Shown here piece after piece: positions 1-8,923 of a DNA stretch of 64,000 nucleotides (positions are counted from its first letter, which is position 1; every line of letters begins with the position of its first letter). Both the position numbers and the translations under genes were made by a program. The stretch is from Pseudomonadota bacterium (lineage in GTDB: Bacteria; Pseudomonadota; Gammaproteobacteria; Burkholderiales; Burkholderiaceae_C): NCBI GenBank assembly GCA_021808445.1, contig JAKBBP010000005.1, positions 1 through 64,000 of the forward strand, read 5' to 3'. The notes below the pieces were generated by a model. That model was not told where the DNA came from and searched no databases. It saw only the letters and a list, made by a program, of their open reading frames with translations.

Positions 1-127
1 CCTGGCCCGCTACTTTGGCGGCGATGCCTCGTCATGGCTGGCCTTGCAGGCCAACTATGACTTGAAGACCCTGCCTTCCCGGGGCGAAATCGAGCGGCGC
101 GTGCATCGCCGTGAAGAGCACGCCTGA
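1..127 (+). CDS. HigA-type antitoxin, C-terminal end (partial)
   Basis: The window opens inside a reading frame that ends at a TGA at 125-127. The last 41 residues include LARYFGGDASSWLALQ and a following ANYDLKT, which match the end of the HTH domain of HigA/VapI-type XRE antitoxins, where the 'FG.....W..LQ..YDL' pattern is characteristic. Such proteins bind and neutralise a HigB-type mRNA interferase and repress their own operon. The toxin gene and the N-terminal helix-turn-helix would lie left of the window, so pairing cannot be tested. The family call rests on this short C-terminal signature only. Confidence 0.6.
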   Translation, partial: LARYFGGDASSWLALQANYDLKTLPSRGEIERRVHRREEHA

Positions 128-406
128 GCGCCCCGTATGTCTGCCACCTGCCAAACCCGCTGCCGCGTGGCAAGGGCTGTGTGTTCGCGTCGCACATGAA
201 GGCCGAGAAATCCGGCGGGCGCTGGGAGTACTGGGCTGCCGCGCAAAGCGGGCTCGACTCGCAGGCCATGAAGCTGCTGGCTCCGAGCGAGCTCCAGGGC
301 GAGATGCGATGGCCAAGGCTATTCTCGAGACTGCGGGAGGCCGTGGAATTCACCGCGCTTCAACGTGGGACGGAGCGGCGGTCGCCCTGATGGCGTTGGG
401 GCGACC
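128..406 (+). pseudogene. Possible gene fragment between antitoxin and HNH gene
   Basis: No complete gene is convincing here. One plus-strand frame stays open from the antitoxin end to about 390 and encodes a protein-like stretch (PRGKGCVFASHMKAEK, then GGRWEYWAAAQSGLD) that looks more like real protein than a shadow. It has no good start codon and no ribosome binding site, so it may be the tail of a decayed gene. I do not recognise the family. Both neighbours are mobile-type genes, which fits a decayed accessory patch. Confidence 0.25.
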
Positions 407-1339
407 TCACGCCGCGTTCCTGAACTGTGCAAAACGTGCAGCAAGCCGATCTCGGTCGGGTCGATCTTGAACGCGCTGCGGTAGGTGCAGCAACCGGCCC
501 TGCAGATTTTTCAGGGCCTCGAGTATCGGGCCGTCGTGCTGAGACAGCAGGCGCTGCGAGACGTGTACCTGGAAGTCTGGATCGATACCGAGCAAATGAG
601 CATCGAACGCGGCATGGTGAATCTTCGATAGAGGGATGCCATTCGATACGACGGGCTGGCCGAGGCGTTCGTCCGTGTCGGAAATAATGTGCGCGGCATC
701 GAGAAGCAGAGGTTCAGGCAGTCCCGACAGGGCACACCGCCCTCGATAGGCTGTGATGACGGCATCGCGAAACGTAGCCTGATGCAGGCGTCGCTGCACC
801 ATCTGCAGTGCATATCGACGCTCGGGAGAATGGACAGCCGACACCGGGGCTGCGACCGCGGTCTCATCCCCAAAGACGACGCGCACACGTGCCGCGCGCG
901 CGTCCCAGTCCACAATGAATGTTGGAATGATTGCTTGGTAGCGCCCCGGTGAGACACCCAGAAAATAGATGATCGGCACCTGCTGTTCCATCGCTTCACG
1001 CAGCCATCGATTCTCGGCTGCGTCGGGGTTGGTACCCATGAAGGCGTAGTCGACGGCATCTTCGCCGTCGTATATCTGGCGATGGACGTCCCGCTGGTCG
1101 TCGTACCAGACTTTCCCGCCTCGCTTGGGGAAAACCGTGCGAATCGAGAGCAGGTTGCGCATCTGCCGAGGTTTGAAGATCCCACGCTGCGGGTTGACCA
1201 AGGGGTACCGCACCCCTTCGAACGTGAACCCGTCCGTCAGATCGCCAGCCGACAATTGGTCCCGCACAGCCAGGAGTCGGCGCACGTGGCTGAAAGCAGC
1301 CACACGTAGAGCCTCTGCGCGCATCGCATCGTCAACCAT
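407..1339 (-). CDS. HNH endonuclease, probable modification-dependent restriction enzyme
   Basis: The C-terminal third carries an HNH_2-type nuclease core: YRGRCALSGLPEPLLLDAAHI, then NGIPLSKIHHAAFDAHLLGID, with the expected His, Asn and His positions. The N-terminal ~170 residues (IFKPRQM, YDGEDAVDYAFMG, VPIIYFLGVSPGRYQ) resemble the DNA-reading domain of McrA-like or SBD/SRA-HNH enzymes, which cut modified DNA. The track start at 1390 adds 17 residues absent from relatives as I recall them, so I prefer ATG at 1339 (MVDDAMRAEAL), giving 310 aa. No ribosome binding site is clear. There is no adjacent methylase, which suits a type IV-like, stand-alone enzyme. The modification recognised is not readable from sequence. 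Confidence 0.75.
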   Translation of the reverse strand: MVDDAMRAEALRVAAFSHVRRLLAVRDQLSAGDLTDGFTFEGVRYPLVNPQRGIFKPRQMRNLLSIRTVFPKRGGKVWYDDQRDVHRQIYDGEDAVDYAFMGTNPDAAENRWLREAMEQQVPIIYFLGVSPGRYQAIIPTFIVDWDARAARVRVVFGDETAVAAPVSAVHSPERRYALQMVQRRLHQATFRDAVITAYRGRCALSGLPEPLLLDAAHIISDTDERLGQPVVSNGIPLSKIHHAAFDAHLLGIDPDFQVHVSQRLLSQHDGPILEALKNLQGRLLHLPQRVQDRPDRDRLAARFAQFRNAA

Positions 1340-1587
1340 GCACGGCAGCATACGCGGGCCGGTCGCGAAAATCGACAACCAGCGACGCATGAAACCCTGG
1401 GCTATATCCCGCCAGCAAGCTGAGGCAAGCGATCAACTGCAACGCGCCAATGGCTCGCAATGTGGCGAGCGATGGGCTCTGGATAAGCTCGGCCGACGAC
1501 ATCGCGGTCCTCAGTGCGATCACCTTCGCCGCCGAGGTGGTTCGCATGCAGGGCCGCAACGCCGCGCTGCTGGCGGCCGCGGCGGGC
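1340..1587. other. Gene-poor stretch between HNH gene and tRNA-His terminator
   Basis: I see no supported gene. A plus-strand frame (1450-1641) runs into the terminator and the tRNA 3' end, and minus-strand frames run through the tRNA, so none is credible. The stretch probably holds the promoter of the HNH gene and decayed island DNA next to the 3' end of tRNA-His. Confidence 0.4.
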
Positions 1588-1614
1588 AAAAAAATGGGCA
1601 CCGCTCGGGTGCCC
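1588..1614 (-). terminator. Rho-independent terminator after tRNA-His
   Basis: Read on the minus strand, GGGTGCCC... forms a seven-base-pair GC-rich stem (GGCACCC side at 1608-1614 with GGGTGCC at 1596-1602) with a five-base loop, followed by one A and then seven Ts (1588-1594). It lies 15 bases beyond the tRNA CCA end, which is the normal place for a tRNA terminator. Confidence 0.85.
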
Positions 1615-1629
1615 ACTTCTAGCATCGGG

Positions 1630-1706
1630 TGGGGTGGCTGATGGGACTCGAACCCACGACAACAGGAATCACAATCCTGGACTCTACCAACTGAGCTACA
1701 GCCACC
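1630..1706 (-). tRNA. tRNA-His (GTG anticodon)
   Basis: The reverse strand folds as GTGGCTGTAGCTCAGTTGG (acceptor and D arm), an anticodon stem-loop with GTG, and a T arm containing GGTTCGAACCC. The extra G at position -1 (base 1706) faces C73 (base 1633), the identity pair specific to tRNA-His, and CCA is encoded (1630-1632). The gene's 3' end faces the HNH/antitoxin patch, so this tRNA could be an integration site. Confidence 0.97.
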
Positions 1707-1741
1707 ACGGGAAAGCCCACCATTATAGGCATGTTCCCGGC

Positions 1742-3670
1742 TCAGCCGGAAGTGGCCTCGCCGGGTTTGTAGAGGATCTTGACGCCGTACTCTTTCTTGA
1801 GGGAGTCCACATAGGCCTGTTCGTAGGCTTGGCCAAGGATCTGGTTCAGGGTGGCCTGCTGCGCGCTGAGTTCCTCCGCGCTGGGCTTGGCGTGGGTCAC
1901 GGCGTCGACGCTGACGAGCGCGTAGCCTTGACCGGGAAGGGTCACGCCCAGCAGTTGCGGCAGCTTGTCGGGGTTGGCTCGGAACACGGCCTGGAGCACG
2001 GCCTGGGGCACGGCGCTGCCCTGCGCCTGCGCCAGCGACAGCTGCTGGGTCGGTCCCCACTGGGGCTGGGCCTTGCCGGCGCGCGCCTGCGCCAGGGCCT
2101 GCTCGCCGGCCTGGATCGCGCGTTGGGCGGCCATCTGCTGCACGAGCATCTGGCGCGCTCGGTCCTGCGCCTGCGCGAAACTCAGCGTGGTGGCGGGCTG
2201 CAGCTGGACGATACGCCCCGAGGCCAGCACATCGGGGGCGATCTGCACCGCCGGGATGTTGCGCCTGTCGCGCACGCTGAGCTTGCCGAACAGGGCCTTG
2301 ACGAAGGCCGGGCTGGCCAGCGGATCGGTGGAGGCGTCGCCGCTGCGCGGCTGCTCGGTCACGTCGGTGGCGGTCTGCACCTGCAGATGCAGTTTTGCGG
2401 CCACCTTGTCATAGCTGCGGCTGTCCTCGTAGACCATCGAGCTGAACTTGTCCGAGGCATCGCGGAACAGCTTGTCGGCCTGCTGCTTGCGCAGCGCGGC
2501 ATCGATCTCCGGGCGGGCCTGCGCCAGGGTCTTGGTTTCGGCGGGGCGGATCCCCGTGAGTTCCACCACGTGGAACCCGAACTGGGAGCGCACGGGCCCT
2601 GCGATCTGGCCGACCTTGTGCAGTCCGAACACGGCGTCGGCCACCGGCTTGACCATGGCGTCGGGCGTGAACCAGCCCAGGTCACCGCCGGAAGCGGCGG
2701 TGCCGGGGTCCTGGGAATCCTTGCGGGCGAGCTGGGCGAACTCCGCCGGGTTCTTGCGCAGTTGGGCGGCGATGGCCTCGGCCCTGGCCTGGGCCTGCGC
2801 CACCTGCGCCGGCGTGGGCTGGGGCGGCAGGGTGATCAGGATATGGCTGGCACGGCGCTGCTCGGGGCTGTTGAACTCGCTCTTGTGCGCGTCGTAGTAG
2901 CTCTGCTCCTGCTGCGCCGTGACCTGCACGCCGGCCTGGAGCTGGGCCGCGCTGAACACGACGTACTGGATCGTGGCCTTCTCGGGCACACGGAACTGGT
3001 CGCCGTGGGCCTTGTAGTAGGCCTGCACCTGCGCGGCGTCGGGATTCAGGTCCTTTTCGAAATCAGCCGCCTGGAACTGGGCCAGACGGACGCTGCGGGT
3101 CTGGGTGCGCCAGTCGATCAGCTGGGCCGCGACCTTGCGGCTGCCCAGCGCATTGTCGGCCAGCCCGCCCTGTGCCTGCTGCAGCAGAAGCTGCGCGCGC
3201 ACGCTGGCCTCGAACTGGCCGGTGGTCATGCCCTGCTCCTGGATCAGCTTGCGAAAGGCGGCGACATCGAAGGTGCCGTCCTTGTTGCGCAGCGCGGCGA
3301 CCTGGGGAATCTGCAGGATGGCTTGCTGCAGCGCGCTGTCGTCGACCTGCAGGTGCTGCTTGTTCACGGCCACCTGCAGCAGGGCCTCGCGCACCATGGC
3401 GTCCAGGGTGCGCAGGCGCATCTGCGGGGTGTCCAGCGCGGCAGCGTCGGCGTTGCCGCCCAGCGCCTGCTGCATGCGCGCCACCTGGTCGCGCTCGGCT
3501 GCGTCGAGTTGCTCACGCGAAATCGGAATGCCGTCGACCTTGGCCGCAAGGTTTCCGTCGCCCGTGAAATGGTTGTAGCCCTGGATGCCGAACAGCACGA
3601 AGGAAGGGAAGATCAGCAGGAACAGCACGACCTGCAGGAGCTTGTTGTGCTTGCGGACGAATTCGAACAT
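1742..3670 (-). CDS. ppiD: PpiD-like periplasmic chaperone / peptidyl-prolyl isomerase
   Basis: The 642-residue protein starts MFEFVRKHNKLLQ and has one N-terminal membrane anchor (VVLFLLIFPSFVLFGI). A SurA-N-type chaperone region follows. A parvulin domain lies near residues 265-365, with the motifs RASHILI, DPGTAASGGDLGWF and QFGFHVVELT. PpiD sits in the inner membrane at the Sec translocon exit and assists folding of exported proteins; family members often have a weak isomerase. The track ORF begins 23 codons upstream, but the conserved FEFVRKHNK start marks ATG 3670. Length is typical. It follows tRNA-Val and its terminator, so it probably has its own promoter. Confidence 0.92.
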   Translation of the reverse strand: MFEFVRKHNKLLQVVLFLLIFPSFVLFGIQGYNHFTGDGNLAAKVDGIPISREQLDAAERDQVARMQQALGGNADAAALDTPQMRLRTLDAMVREALLQVAVNKQHLQVDDSALQQAILQIPQVAALRNKDGTFDVAAFRKLIQEQGMTTGQFEASVRAQLLLQQAQGGLADNALGSRKVAAQLIDWRTQTRSVRLAQFQAADFEKDLNPDAAQVQAYYKAHGDQFRVPEKATIQYVVFSAAQLQAGVQVTAQQEQSYYDAHKSEFNSPEQRRASHILITLPPQPTPAQVAQAQARAEAIAAQLRKNPAEFAQLARKDSQDPGTAASGGDLGWFTPDAMVKPVADAVFGLHKVGQIAGPVRSQFGFHVVELTGIRPAETKTLAQARPEIDAALRKQQADKLFRDASDKFSSMVYEDSRSYDKVAAKLHLQVQTATDVTEQPRSGDASTDPLASPAFVKALFGKLSVRDRRNIPAVQIAPDVLASGRIVQLQPATTLSFAQAQDRARQMLVQQMAAQRAIQAGEQALAQARAGKAQPQWGPTQQLSLAQAQGSAVPQAVLQAVFRANPDKLPQLLGVTLPGQGYALVSVDAVTHAKPSAEELSAQQATLNQILGQAYEQAYVDSLKKEYGVKILYKPGEATSG

Positions 3671-3732
3671 GGCGACTAGGGGCAGTTCCGGCAGGGTGGC
3701 CGGGCGCACGGGAAGCGGAATCGGGAGGCACC

Positions 3733-3761
3733 AAAACAAAAGGCGAACCGAGGTTCGCCTT
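3733..3761 (-). terminator. Rho-independent terminator after tRNA-Val
   Basis: On the minus strand AAGGCGAACC-TC-GGTTCGCCTT forms a long stem, with an effective loop of about four bases, followed by TTGTTTTGG. It lies 32 bases past the tRNA-Val CCA end and upstream of ppiD, and would end transcripts from hupB/tRNA-Val. Confidence 0.8.
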
Positions 3762-3793
3762 CGTGTGCCCCAGCGTGGGGCGCGGCCTGCGGG

Positions 3794-3869
3794 TGGTGGG
3801 TGCTGAGGGGTTCGAACCCCCGACCTACGCCTTGTAAGGGCGCCGCTCTACCAACTGAGCTAAGCACCC
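3794..3869 (-). tRNA. tRNA-Val (TAC anticodon)
   Basis: The reverse strand reads GGGTGCTTAGCTCAGTTGGT, an anticodon loop CTTACAA giving TAC, a T arm with GGTTCGAACCC, and the paired acceptor AGCACCC with discriminator A and encoded CCA. The hupB gene lies 47 bases upstream on the same strand, so the two may be cotranscribed. Confidence 0.97.
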
Positions 3870-3916
3870 GAACGTGCTCCGGCAAACCGCGCGAGCCTGG
3901 CGCGCAGTTTAGTGCA

Positions 3917-4189
3917 TCAGTTCAGGGCGTCCTTCAGGCCCTTGCCGGCGCGGAACTTCGGCACCTTGGCGGCCTTGATCTTGATGGTCGCGCCGGTGCG
4001 GGGGTTGCGGCCGGTACGCGCCGGGCGCTTGGTCACGGCGAAGGTGCCGAAACCGATCAGCGTGACGCTGCCGCCCTTCTTCAGGGTGACCTTGACGCCT
4101 TCGATCATCGAATCCAGGGCGCGTGCGGCCGCGGCCTTGGAAATATCGCTCTTCTTCGCGATGTGTTCGATCAGTTCTGTTTTATTCAC
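3917..4189 (-). CDS. hupB: DNA-binding protein HU, beta type
   Basis: A 90-residue HU/IHF-family nucleoid protein: [21 protein letters not shown], the conserved GFGTFAV, and the DNA-intercalating arm [18 protein letters not shown] dimers bend DNA with little sequence preference and organise the chromosome. The start is GTG, which the ORF track missed because it extended the frame far upstream: GTG at 4189 is preceded by AGGGGGCC and gives the standard N terminus and family length. Its usual neighbour ppiD lies on the other side of tRNA-Val in the same orientation, so the familiar hupB-ppiD order is interrupted here by a tRNA gene. Confidence 0.96.
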   Translation of the reverse strand: MNKTELIEHIAKKSDISKAAAARALDSMIEGVKVTLKKGGSVTLIGFGTFAVTKRPARTGRNPRTGATIKIKAAKVPKFRAGKGLKDALN

Positions 4190-4565
4190 TCTGGCCCCCT
4201 GCATGAGGATGGTGTGGTTGAACGAGTTGACGACGACACGACGCCACGGCCTTTGCGCCCGCCCGCGGACACGTCGCGATGCCTCCGGAGAATTGCGCAT
4301 ACGCCCCAGGCCGGTGATGAACCGTTGCGCCCGGGGACCCTGCGCGTAGACCCGAAGGCCGGAATCCGAACCGGACCAGAGGTCCGTCGAAGCCCTGCCC
4401 GCATCGCCGCGATCACCCCGAGCGCCGCGGATTTCAAGGCTTGCAGCGCCAGCCCACGCATTAGAGCGAGCGCCGCTGCGCGTGTCAATCAAGGGAACCG
4501 CGAGCGCGCGAGCCGCGTGGCGCCCAAGCCGCGGGCCCGGACCCGCAGCGGCGGGCGCACCGGGC
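4190..4565. other. 376-base intergenic stretch upstream of hupB
   Basis: I see no supported gene. The 100-codon minus frame at 4186-4488 is Arg/Ala/Ser-rich with no domain and runs into the hupB start, as expected of a chance frame. The stretch must hold the hupB promoter, but no convincing -35/-10 pair stands out. No terminator with a T-tract is visible after the upstream dehydrogenase gene. Confidence 0.5.
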
Positions 4566-5684
4566 TCAGGCGCTCGCCACCTGGGCGGCGATGGCCTCGC
4601 CGAGATCGCGGGTACTGGCCGTGCCCCCGAGGTCGGGTGTCCGCGGTGCCTGGGAGTCGGGCTGCAGCGCGGCTTCGATGGCGCCCAGCATGGCGTCATG
4701 CGCGTCGCGATGGCCGAAAAAGTCCAGCATCATCGCGGCGCACCAGATCTGCCCGATCGGATTGGCCAGGCCCTTTCCGGCGATGTCCGGCGCCGAGCCG
4801 TGCACGGGCTCGAACAGGGACGGAGCGCTGCGCGTGGGGTTGAGGTTGGCCGAAGGGCCGATGCCCAGGGTCCCGCAAAGGGCCGGCGCAAGGTCGCTGA
4901 TGATGTCCCCGAACAGGTTGGAGCCGACGATCACGTCGAAATCCTGCGGGCGCTGCACCAGGCGCGCGCACAGCGCGTCGATGTGGAACTGGTTCCAGCG
5001 CACCTGTTCGTGCGCCTGGGCGACCGCCCGCACCCTCTCGTCCCAGTAGGGCATGGTGATGGAGATGCCATTCGACTTGGTGGCCGAGCTCAGCAGGCGC
5101 CGCGGGCGGCGCTCGGCCTGCTCGAAGGCGAAATGCAGCACGCGGTCCACGCCGACGCGGGTCATGATGGTGTCCTGCACCACCATTTCCCGGTCGGTGC
5201 CGGCGAACATGCGCCCGCCGGAGTCGGAGTACTCGCCTTCGGTGTTCTCGCGCACGATCAGCAGGTCGATGTCGCCGGGACCGCGCCCCGCCAGCGGCGA
5301 GCGCACGCCGGGCATCAGGCGCGCCGGGCGCAGGTTCACGTACTGGTCGAACACGCGGCGGAACTGCAGCAGCGAGCCCCACAGGGAAATGTGGTCAGGC
5401 ACCTTGTCGGGCCAGCCGACGGCGCCGAACAGGATGGCGTCGAAGTCGCCCAGCAGTTGCTCCCAGTTCCCGGGCAGCATGCTGCCATGGCGCAGGTAAT
5501 AGTCGCAGGAGGCGAAGTCGAACTCTTCCAGGTGCAGGGGGATGCCGAAGCGCGCGGCTGCGGCCTGCAGCACGCGCAGGCCCTCGGGCATGACCTCCTG
5601 GCCGATGCCGTCGCCGGGGATCACGGCGATGCGCCAGGGGCGCGCCCGGGCGGGCGAGGCGGAGGAAGGCGATTCCAGGCTCAT
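4566..5684 (-). CDS. Tartrate/D-malate dehydrogenase (decarboxylating), IMDH-ICDH family
   Basis: A 372-residue member of the beta-decarboxylating dehydrogenases: GDGIGQEV near the N terminus, [29 protein letters not shown], and the nucleotide-loop region [20 protein letters not shown]. The segment [23 protein letters not shown] and the absence of leuB-type substrate motifs favour the TtuC/DmlA branch, which oxidises tartrate or D-malate with NAD+ and a divalent metal; 3-isopropylmalate dehydrogenase is the alternative. About 15 extra residues precede the Rossmann start. It lies seven bases after pgsA on the same strand, so it is probably last in the udg-uvrC-pgsA run, although the functions are unrelated. 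Confidence 0.85.
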   Translation of the reverse strand: MSLESPSSASPARARPWRIAVIPGDGIGQEVMPEGLRVLQAAAARFGIPLHLEEFDFASCDYYLRHGSMLPGNWEQLLGDFDAILFGAVGWPDKVPDHISLWGSLLQFRRVFDQYVNLRPARLMPGVRSPLAGRGPGDIDLLIVRENTEGEYSDSGGRMFAGTDREMVVQDTIMTRVGVDRVLHFAFEQAERRPRRLLSSATKSNGISITMPYWDERVRAVAQAHEQVRWNQFHIDALCARLVQRPQDFDVIVGSNLFGDIISDLAPALCGTLGIGPSANLNPTRSAPSLFEPVHGSAPDIAGKGLANPIGQIWCAAMMLDFFGHRDAHDAMLGAIEAALQPDSQAPRTPDLGGTASTRDLGEAIAAQVASA

Positions 5685-5691
5685 GGGGTCC

Positions 5692-6258
5692 TCAGTCGGA
5701 GAGTTTGATGCCCGCCAGCGCGAGCTTGAAGTAATACAGCATGGACCACAGGGTCAGCGCGGCGGCCACGTCCAGCAGCCAGCCGCCCCACCAGGCCGTC
5801 GGCAGCACGCCGAACAGACGCCCGTCGTACAGCAGCAGGGGAATGGCCACCATCTGGGTGGCGGTCTTGACCTTGCCCAGCCAGTTCACCGCCACCGCAC
5901 GCGACCTGCCGATGCGGGCCATCCACTCGCGCAGCGCGGAGATGGCGATCTCGCGACCGATGATGATCAGCGCCACCAGCGAGCCGATGCGCCCCAGTTG
6001 CAGCAACACCAGCAACGCCGCCGAGACCATGAGCTTGTCGGCCACCGGGTCGAGGAAGGCGCCGAAGGCGGAGGTCTGGTTCCAGCGCCGCGCCAGGAAT
6101 CCGTCGAACCAGTCGGTCAGACCCGCCAGCACGAACAGCAGCGCGGCGCCGAGGTTGCGCTCGGGCAGGCTCAGCCAGTGCAGGGGGAGCGCATAGACGC
6201 CGACGACCAGCGGAATGGCCGCCACGCGCAGCCAGGTCAGCAGAGTCGGCACGTTCAT
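5692..6258 (-). CDS. pgsA: CDP-diacylglycerol-glycerol-3-phosphate 3-phosphatidyltransferase
   Basis: A 188-residue membrane enzyme that makes phosphatidylglycerophosphate, the committed step to phosphatidylglycerol and cardiolipin. The CDP-alcohol phosphotransferase motif D-x2-DG-x2-AR-x8-G-x3-D-x3-D is intact in DWFDGFLARRWNQTSAFGAFLDPVADK. Several hydrophobic helices span the rest. ATG 6258 (MNVPTLLTWLRV) is chosen over the 19-codon upstream extension because MNVPTLLT is the conserved family start. It follows uvrC by about 75 bases in the same direction, the common uvrC-pgsA order of proteobacteria. Confidence 0.95.
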   Translation of the reverse strand: MNVPTLLTWLRVAAIPLVVGVYALPLHWLSLPERNLGAALLFVLAGLTDWFDGFLARRWNQTSAFGAFLDPVADKLMVSAALLVLLQLGRIGSLVALIIIGREIAISALREWMARIGRSRAVAVNWLGKVKTATQMVAIPLLLYDGRLFGVLPTAWWGGWLLDVAAALTLWSMLYYFKLALAGIKLSD

Positions 6259-6333
6259 GGTGCACAGCATTATTCCATCGCCGGGCCAAGCGCCCCATGG
6301 GGGCAAGCCCGGCATCCGCCCCGCCGTCCCGGA

Positions 6334-8181
6334 TCAATGCAGCGCCGAGTAGATGGCCTGCGCAAGTTCGCGCGAGATGCCCTCGACGCTCATCAGATCC
6401 TCCACGCTGGCCTGCTCGACGCCGCGCAGGCCGCCGAAGCGGCTCAGCAGGCGCGAGCGCCGCTTCGGGCCGATTCCGGCGATGTCCTCCAGGCGAGAGC
6501 CCCCGGTGCGCGCCTTGGCGCGCCGCGCGCGCATCCCGGTGATGGCGAAGCGGTGGGCCTCGTCGCGGATCTGCGCAACCAGCAGCAGCGCCGGGCTGTC
6601 GGGTGGCAGGCTGAGCTTGGGGCGCTGGTCGGCGAACACCAGTTCCTCCAGCCCGACCTTGCGGCCTTCCCCTTTTTCCACGCCGACGATGCGGGCGATG
6701 TCCAGGCCCAGTTCCTCGAACACCGATCGGGCCACCCCCACCTGGCCGCGCCCGCCGTCGATGAGCACCACGTCGGGCAGGCCTTCGCCGCTGTTCTCTG
6801 CGACGCGGGAATAACGCCGGGTCAACACCTGGCGCATGGCGGCGTAATCGTCCCCGGGGGTGATACCCTCCACCGTGTAGCGTCGGTAGCGCGAGGGTTG
6901 CATCGCATGCTGGTGGAACACCACGCAGGAGCCTTGCGTGGCCTCGCCGGCGGTGTGGCTGATGTCGAAGCATTCCACGCTCAACGAGGCCAGGTCGTCG
7001 AGTTGCAGGCCCAGCGCCTGGACCAGCGCATCGGTGCGCAGATGCTGCGCGCCCTCGTCGGCCAGCAGCCGCGCCAGGGCGAGGCGAGCACCCTGTTCGG
7101 CCTGCTCGAGCCAGCGCCGGCGCGTGCCGCGGGGATGGACGACCACGCGGCAGCGCTGGCCTCGATGCTCTTCCAGCGCCTCGACCAGCTCGGACTGCAG
7201 CGCGCAGCAGCTGACCAGCACGGGCGGCAGCGGCAGGTCGAGGTAGTGCTGCGCGACGAAGGCCTCGAGCACGGCCTGTTCGGGCGAAAGACCTTCGGGA
7301 GCTTCGTCCAGCCCGGCCAGCTGGCTGGGGTAGTAGGCACGATCGCCGAGATGGCGTCCGCCGCGCACCATGGCCAGGTTCACGCAGGCGCGCGTGCCCT
7401 GCACGGCCACGGCGAGGATGTCTGCGTCCTGGTCGGCGTCGACCTCCATGCTCTGTTGCTGCAGCACCCTGGACAGCGCGCCGATCTGGTCGCGCAGCAC
7501 CGCGGCCTCCTCGAAGCGCAGCTCGGAGGACAGTTGCTCCATGCGCTGCTGCAGCTCACGCAGCACGCTGTCGTGCTCGCCGCGCAGGAAGCGCGTGGCG
7601 GCCTCGACGTCGGCGGAGTAGTCCTGCACGGAAATCAAGCCCACGCAGGGGCCCGAGCAGCGCTGGATCTGGTGCAGCAGACAGGGCCGGCTGCGGTTGG
7701 CGAACACGGTGTCCTCGCAGGTGCGCAGGCGGAACACCTTCTGCAGCACGGTGATGCTTTCCTTGACCGCCCAGGCGCTGGGATAGGGGCCGAAATAGCG
7801 GTTGCGACGGTCGACCGCACCCCGGAAATACGCCATGCGGGGGTAGTCGTGGCTGGTGCCGAGCTTGAGGTAGGGGTAGGACTTGTCGTCGCGGAACAGG
7901 ATGTTGAACCGCGGATTCAGGGTCTTGATGAGGTTGTTCTCGAGCAGCAGGGCCTCCGCCTCGGAGGCGGTGACCGTGGTCTCCATGCGCTCGATGCGCG
8001 ACACCATGTGGCCGATGCGCGTTCCGCCGTGATCCTTCTGGAAGTAGCTGGACACGCGCTTTCTCAGGTCGCGTGCCTTGCCCACGTAGAGCAGCGTGCC
8101 ATCGGCCGCGAAGTACCGGTACACCCCGGGCAGGTGGGGCAGCGCGGCCACCTGGCGTGCCAGTGCGTCGTCGGCGCTCAT
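6334..8181 (-). CDS. uvrC: Excinuclease ABC subunit C
   Basis: The 615-residue UvrC makes both incisions in nucleotide excision repair after UvrAB loads on damaged DNA. It shows the GIY-YIG domain at the N terminus ([19 protein letters not shown]), a UVR domain ([18 protein letters not shown]), the RNase H-like 3' domain ([21 protein letters not shown]) and a C-terminal helix-hairpin-helix ([28 protein letters not shown]). ATG 8181 is preferred to the track ATG at 8199: it follows the udg stop by one base and has GGAAG about eight bases upstream. Confidence 0.96.
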   Translation of the reverse strand: MSADDALARQVAALPHLPGVYRYFAADGTLLYVGKARDLRKRVSSYFQKDHGGTRIGHMVSRIERMETTVTASEAEALLLENNLIKTLNPRFNILFRDDKSYPYLKLGTSHDYPRMAYFRGAVDRRNRYFGPYPSAWAVKESITVLQKVFRLRTCEDTVFANRSRPCLLHQIQRCSGPCVGLISVQDYSADVEAATRFLRGEHDSVLRELQQRMEQLSSELRFEEAAVLRDQIGALSRVLQQQSMEVDADQDADILAVAVQGTRACVNLAMVRGGRHLGDRAYYPSQLAGLDEAPEGLSPEQAVLEAFVAQHYLDLPLPPVLVSCCALQSELVEALEEHRGQRCRVVVHPRGTRRRWLEQAEQGARLALARLLADEGAQHLRTDALVQALGLQLDDLASLSVECFDISHTAGEATQGSCVVFHQHAMQPSRYRRYTVEGITPGDDYAAMRQVLTRRYSRVAENSGEGLPDVVLIDGGRGQVGVARSVFEELGLDIARIVGVEKGEGRKVGLEELVFADQRPKLSLPPDSPALLLVAQIRDEAHRFAITGMRARRAKARTGGSRLEDIAGIGPKRRSRLLSRFGGLRGVEQASVEDLMSVEGISRELAQAIYSALH

Positions 8182-8182
8182 C

Positions 8183-8923
8183 TCAGGCTTCCGCGGCACG
8201 CGCCTCGGCGGCGGCGCGCTCGAACACGTCCCGGAACATCTGCGCGGTCAGGCGCCCGGTGTTCTGGTTGTAGCGGCTGCAGTGGTAGCTGTCGTACAGG
8301 CGCAGCCGGCCCAGCTCGTGGCGCGCGCCGTGGGCGAAGCGGGCCGAGGAGGCCTTCAGCCCGAGGGCCTGCAGCACCGCGCCATGGGCCACCGTGCCCA
8401 GCGCCAGCACCACGGACAGGCTGGGCATCGCCTGCAGCTCGGCGCGCAGGTAGGCATTGCATTCGCGCACTTCCGCGGGCAGTGGCTTGTTGCCGGGAGG
8501 AAGGCATTTCACGCTGTTGCAGATGCGGCAGTCCAGCATGCGCATGCCGTCGTCGGCGCGAAGGCTGGCGGGCGGATCGCCCTGCAGCACCGGGGGCTCG
8601 CGCGAAGCCAGCCCCAGCCCGCTCAGCGTGGCGTAGAGCAAGGGGCCGGCGCCGTCGCCCGTGAACGGGCGATTGCTCGCATTGGCGCCGTGCAGCCCCG
8701 GGGCCAGTCCGACCACCAGCAGGCGCGCCGACAGCGGCCCGAAGGAGGGCACGGGCAGGCAGGCGTAGGTGGGGTATCGCTGGCGCACCTCGTCGCGGAA
8801 CCCCGCCAGGCGGGAACAACGGCGACAATGGGGGTCGTACACCGGATGTCCGGATGGCGCTGCGGGTTCCGCGGCGCTGGTGCCGGGCACGCGGCCTTCC
8901 GTGGATTGCTTGTGATGAACCAT
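8183..8923 (-). CDS. Uracil-DNA glycosylase, family 5 (UdgB-like)
   Basis: The protein removes uracil and related deaminated bases from DNA. Motif A reads [21 protein letters not shown], the family-5 pattern. Four cysteines likely hold a 4Fe-4S cluster: HCRRCSRL near the N terminus, then CRICNSVKC and C in REC. The C-terminal [16 protein letters not shown] fits motif B, with His. The start is uncertain: ATG 8923 gives 246 aa and overlaps the earP start on the other strand, while GTG 8842 begins just before the first Cys pair and gives 219 aa. Its stop is one base from the uvrC start, so the two repair genes are translationally coupled. Confidence 0.85.
   Translation of the reverse strand: MVHHKQSTEGRVPGTSAAEPAAPSGHPVYDPHCRRCSRLAGFRDEVRQRYPTYACLPVPSFGPLSARLLVVGLAPGLHGANASNRPFTGDGAGPLLYATLSGLGLASREPPVLQGDPPASLRADDGMRMLDCRICNSVKCLPPGNKPLPAEVRECNAYLRAELQAMPSLSVVLALGTVAHGAVLQALGLKASSARFAHGARHELGRLRLYDSYHCSRYNQNTGRLTAQMFRDVFERAAAEARAAEA

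Noticed and set aside
1450-1641. 63-codon plus-strand ORF in front of tRNA-His
   Set aside because: It runs through the terminator hairpin and into the tRNA 3' end, has no ribosome binding site and no recognisable family.
4186-4488. 100-codon minus-strand ORF upstream of hupB
   Set aside because: Overlaps the hupB start in another frame, low-complexity composition, no domain.
5542-8664. 1040-codon plus-strand ORF opposite pgsA/uvrC
   Set aside because: Antisense shadow of pgsA, uvrC and udg; only its later in-frame continuation region near earP is real, from ATG 8915.
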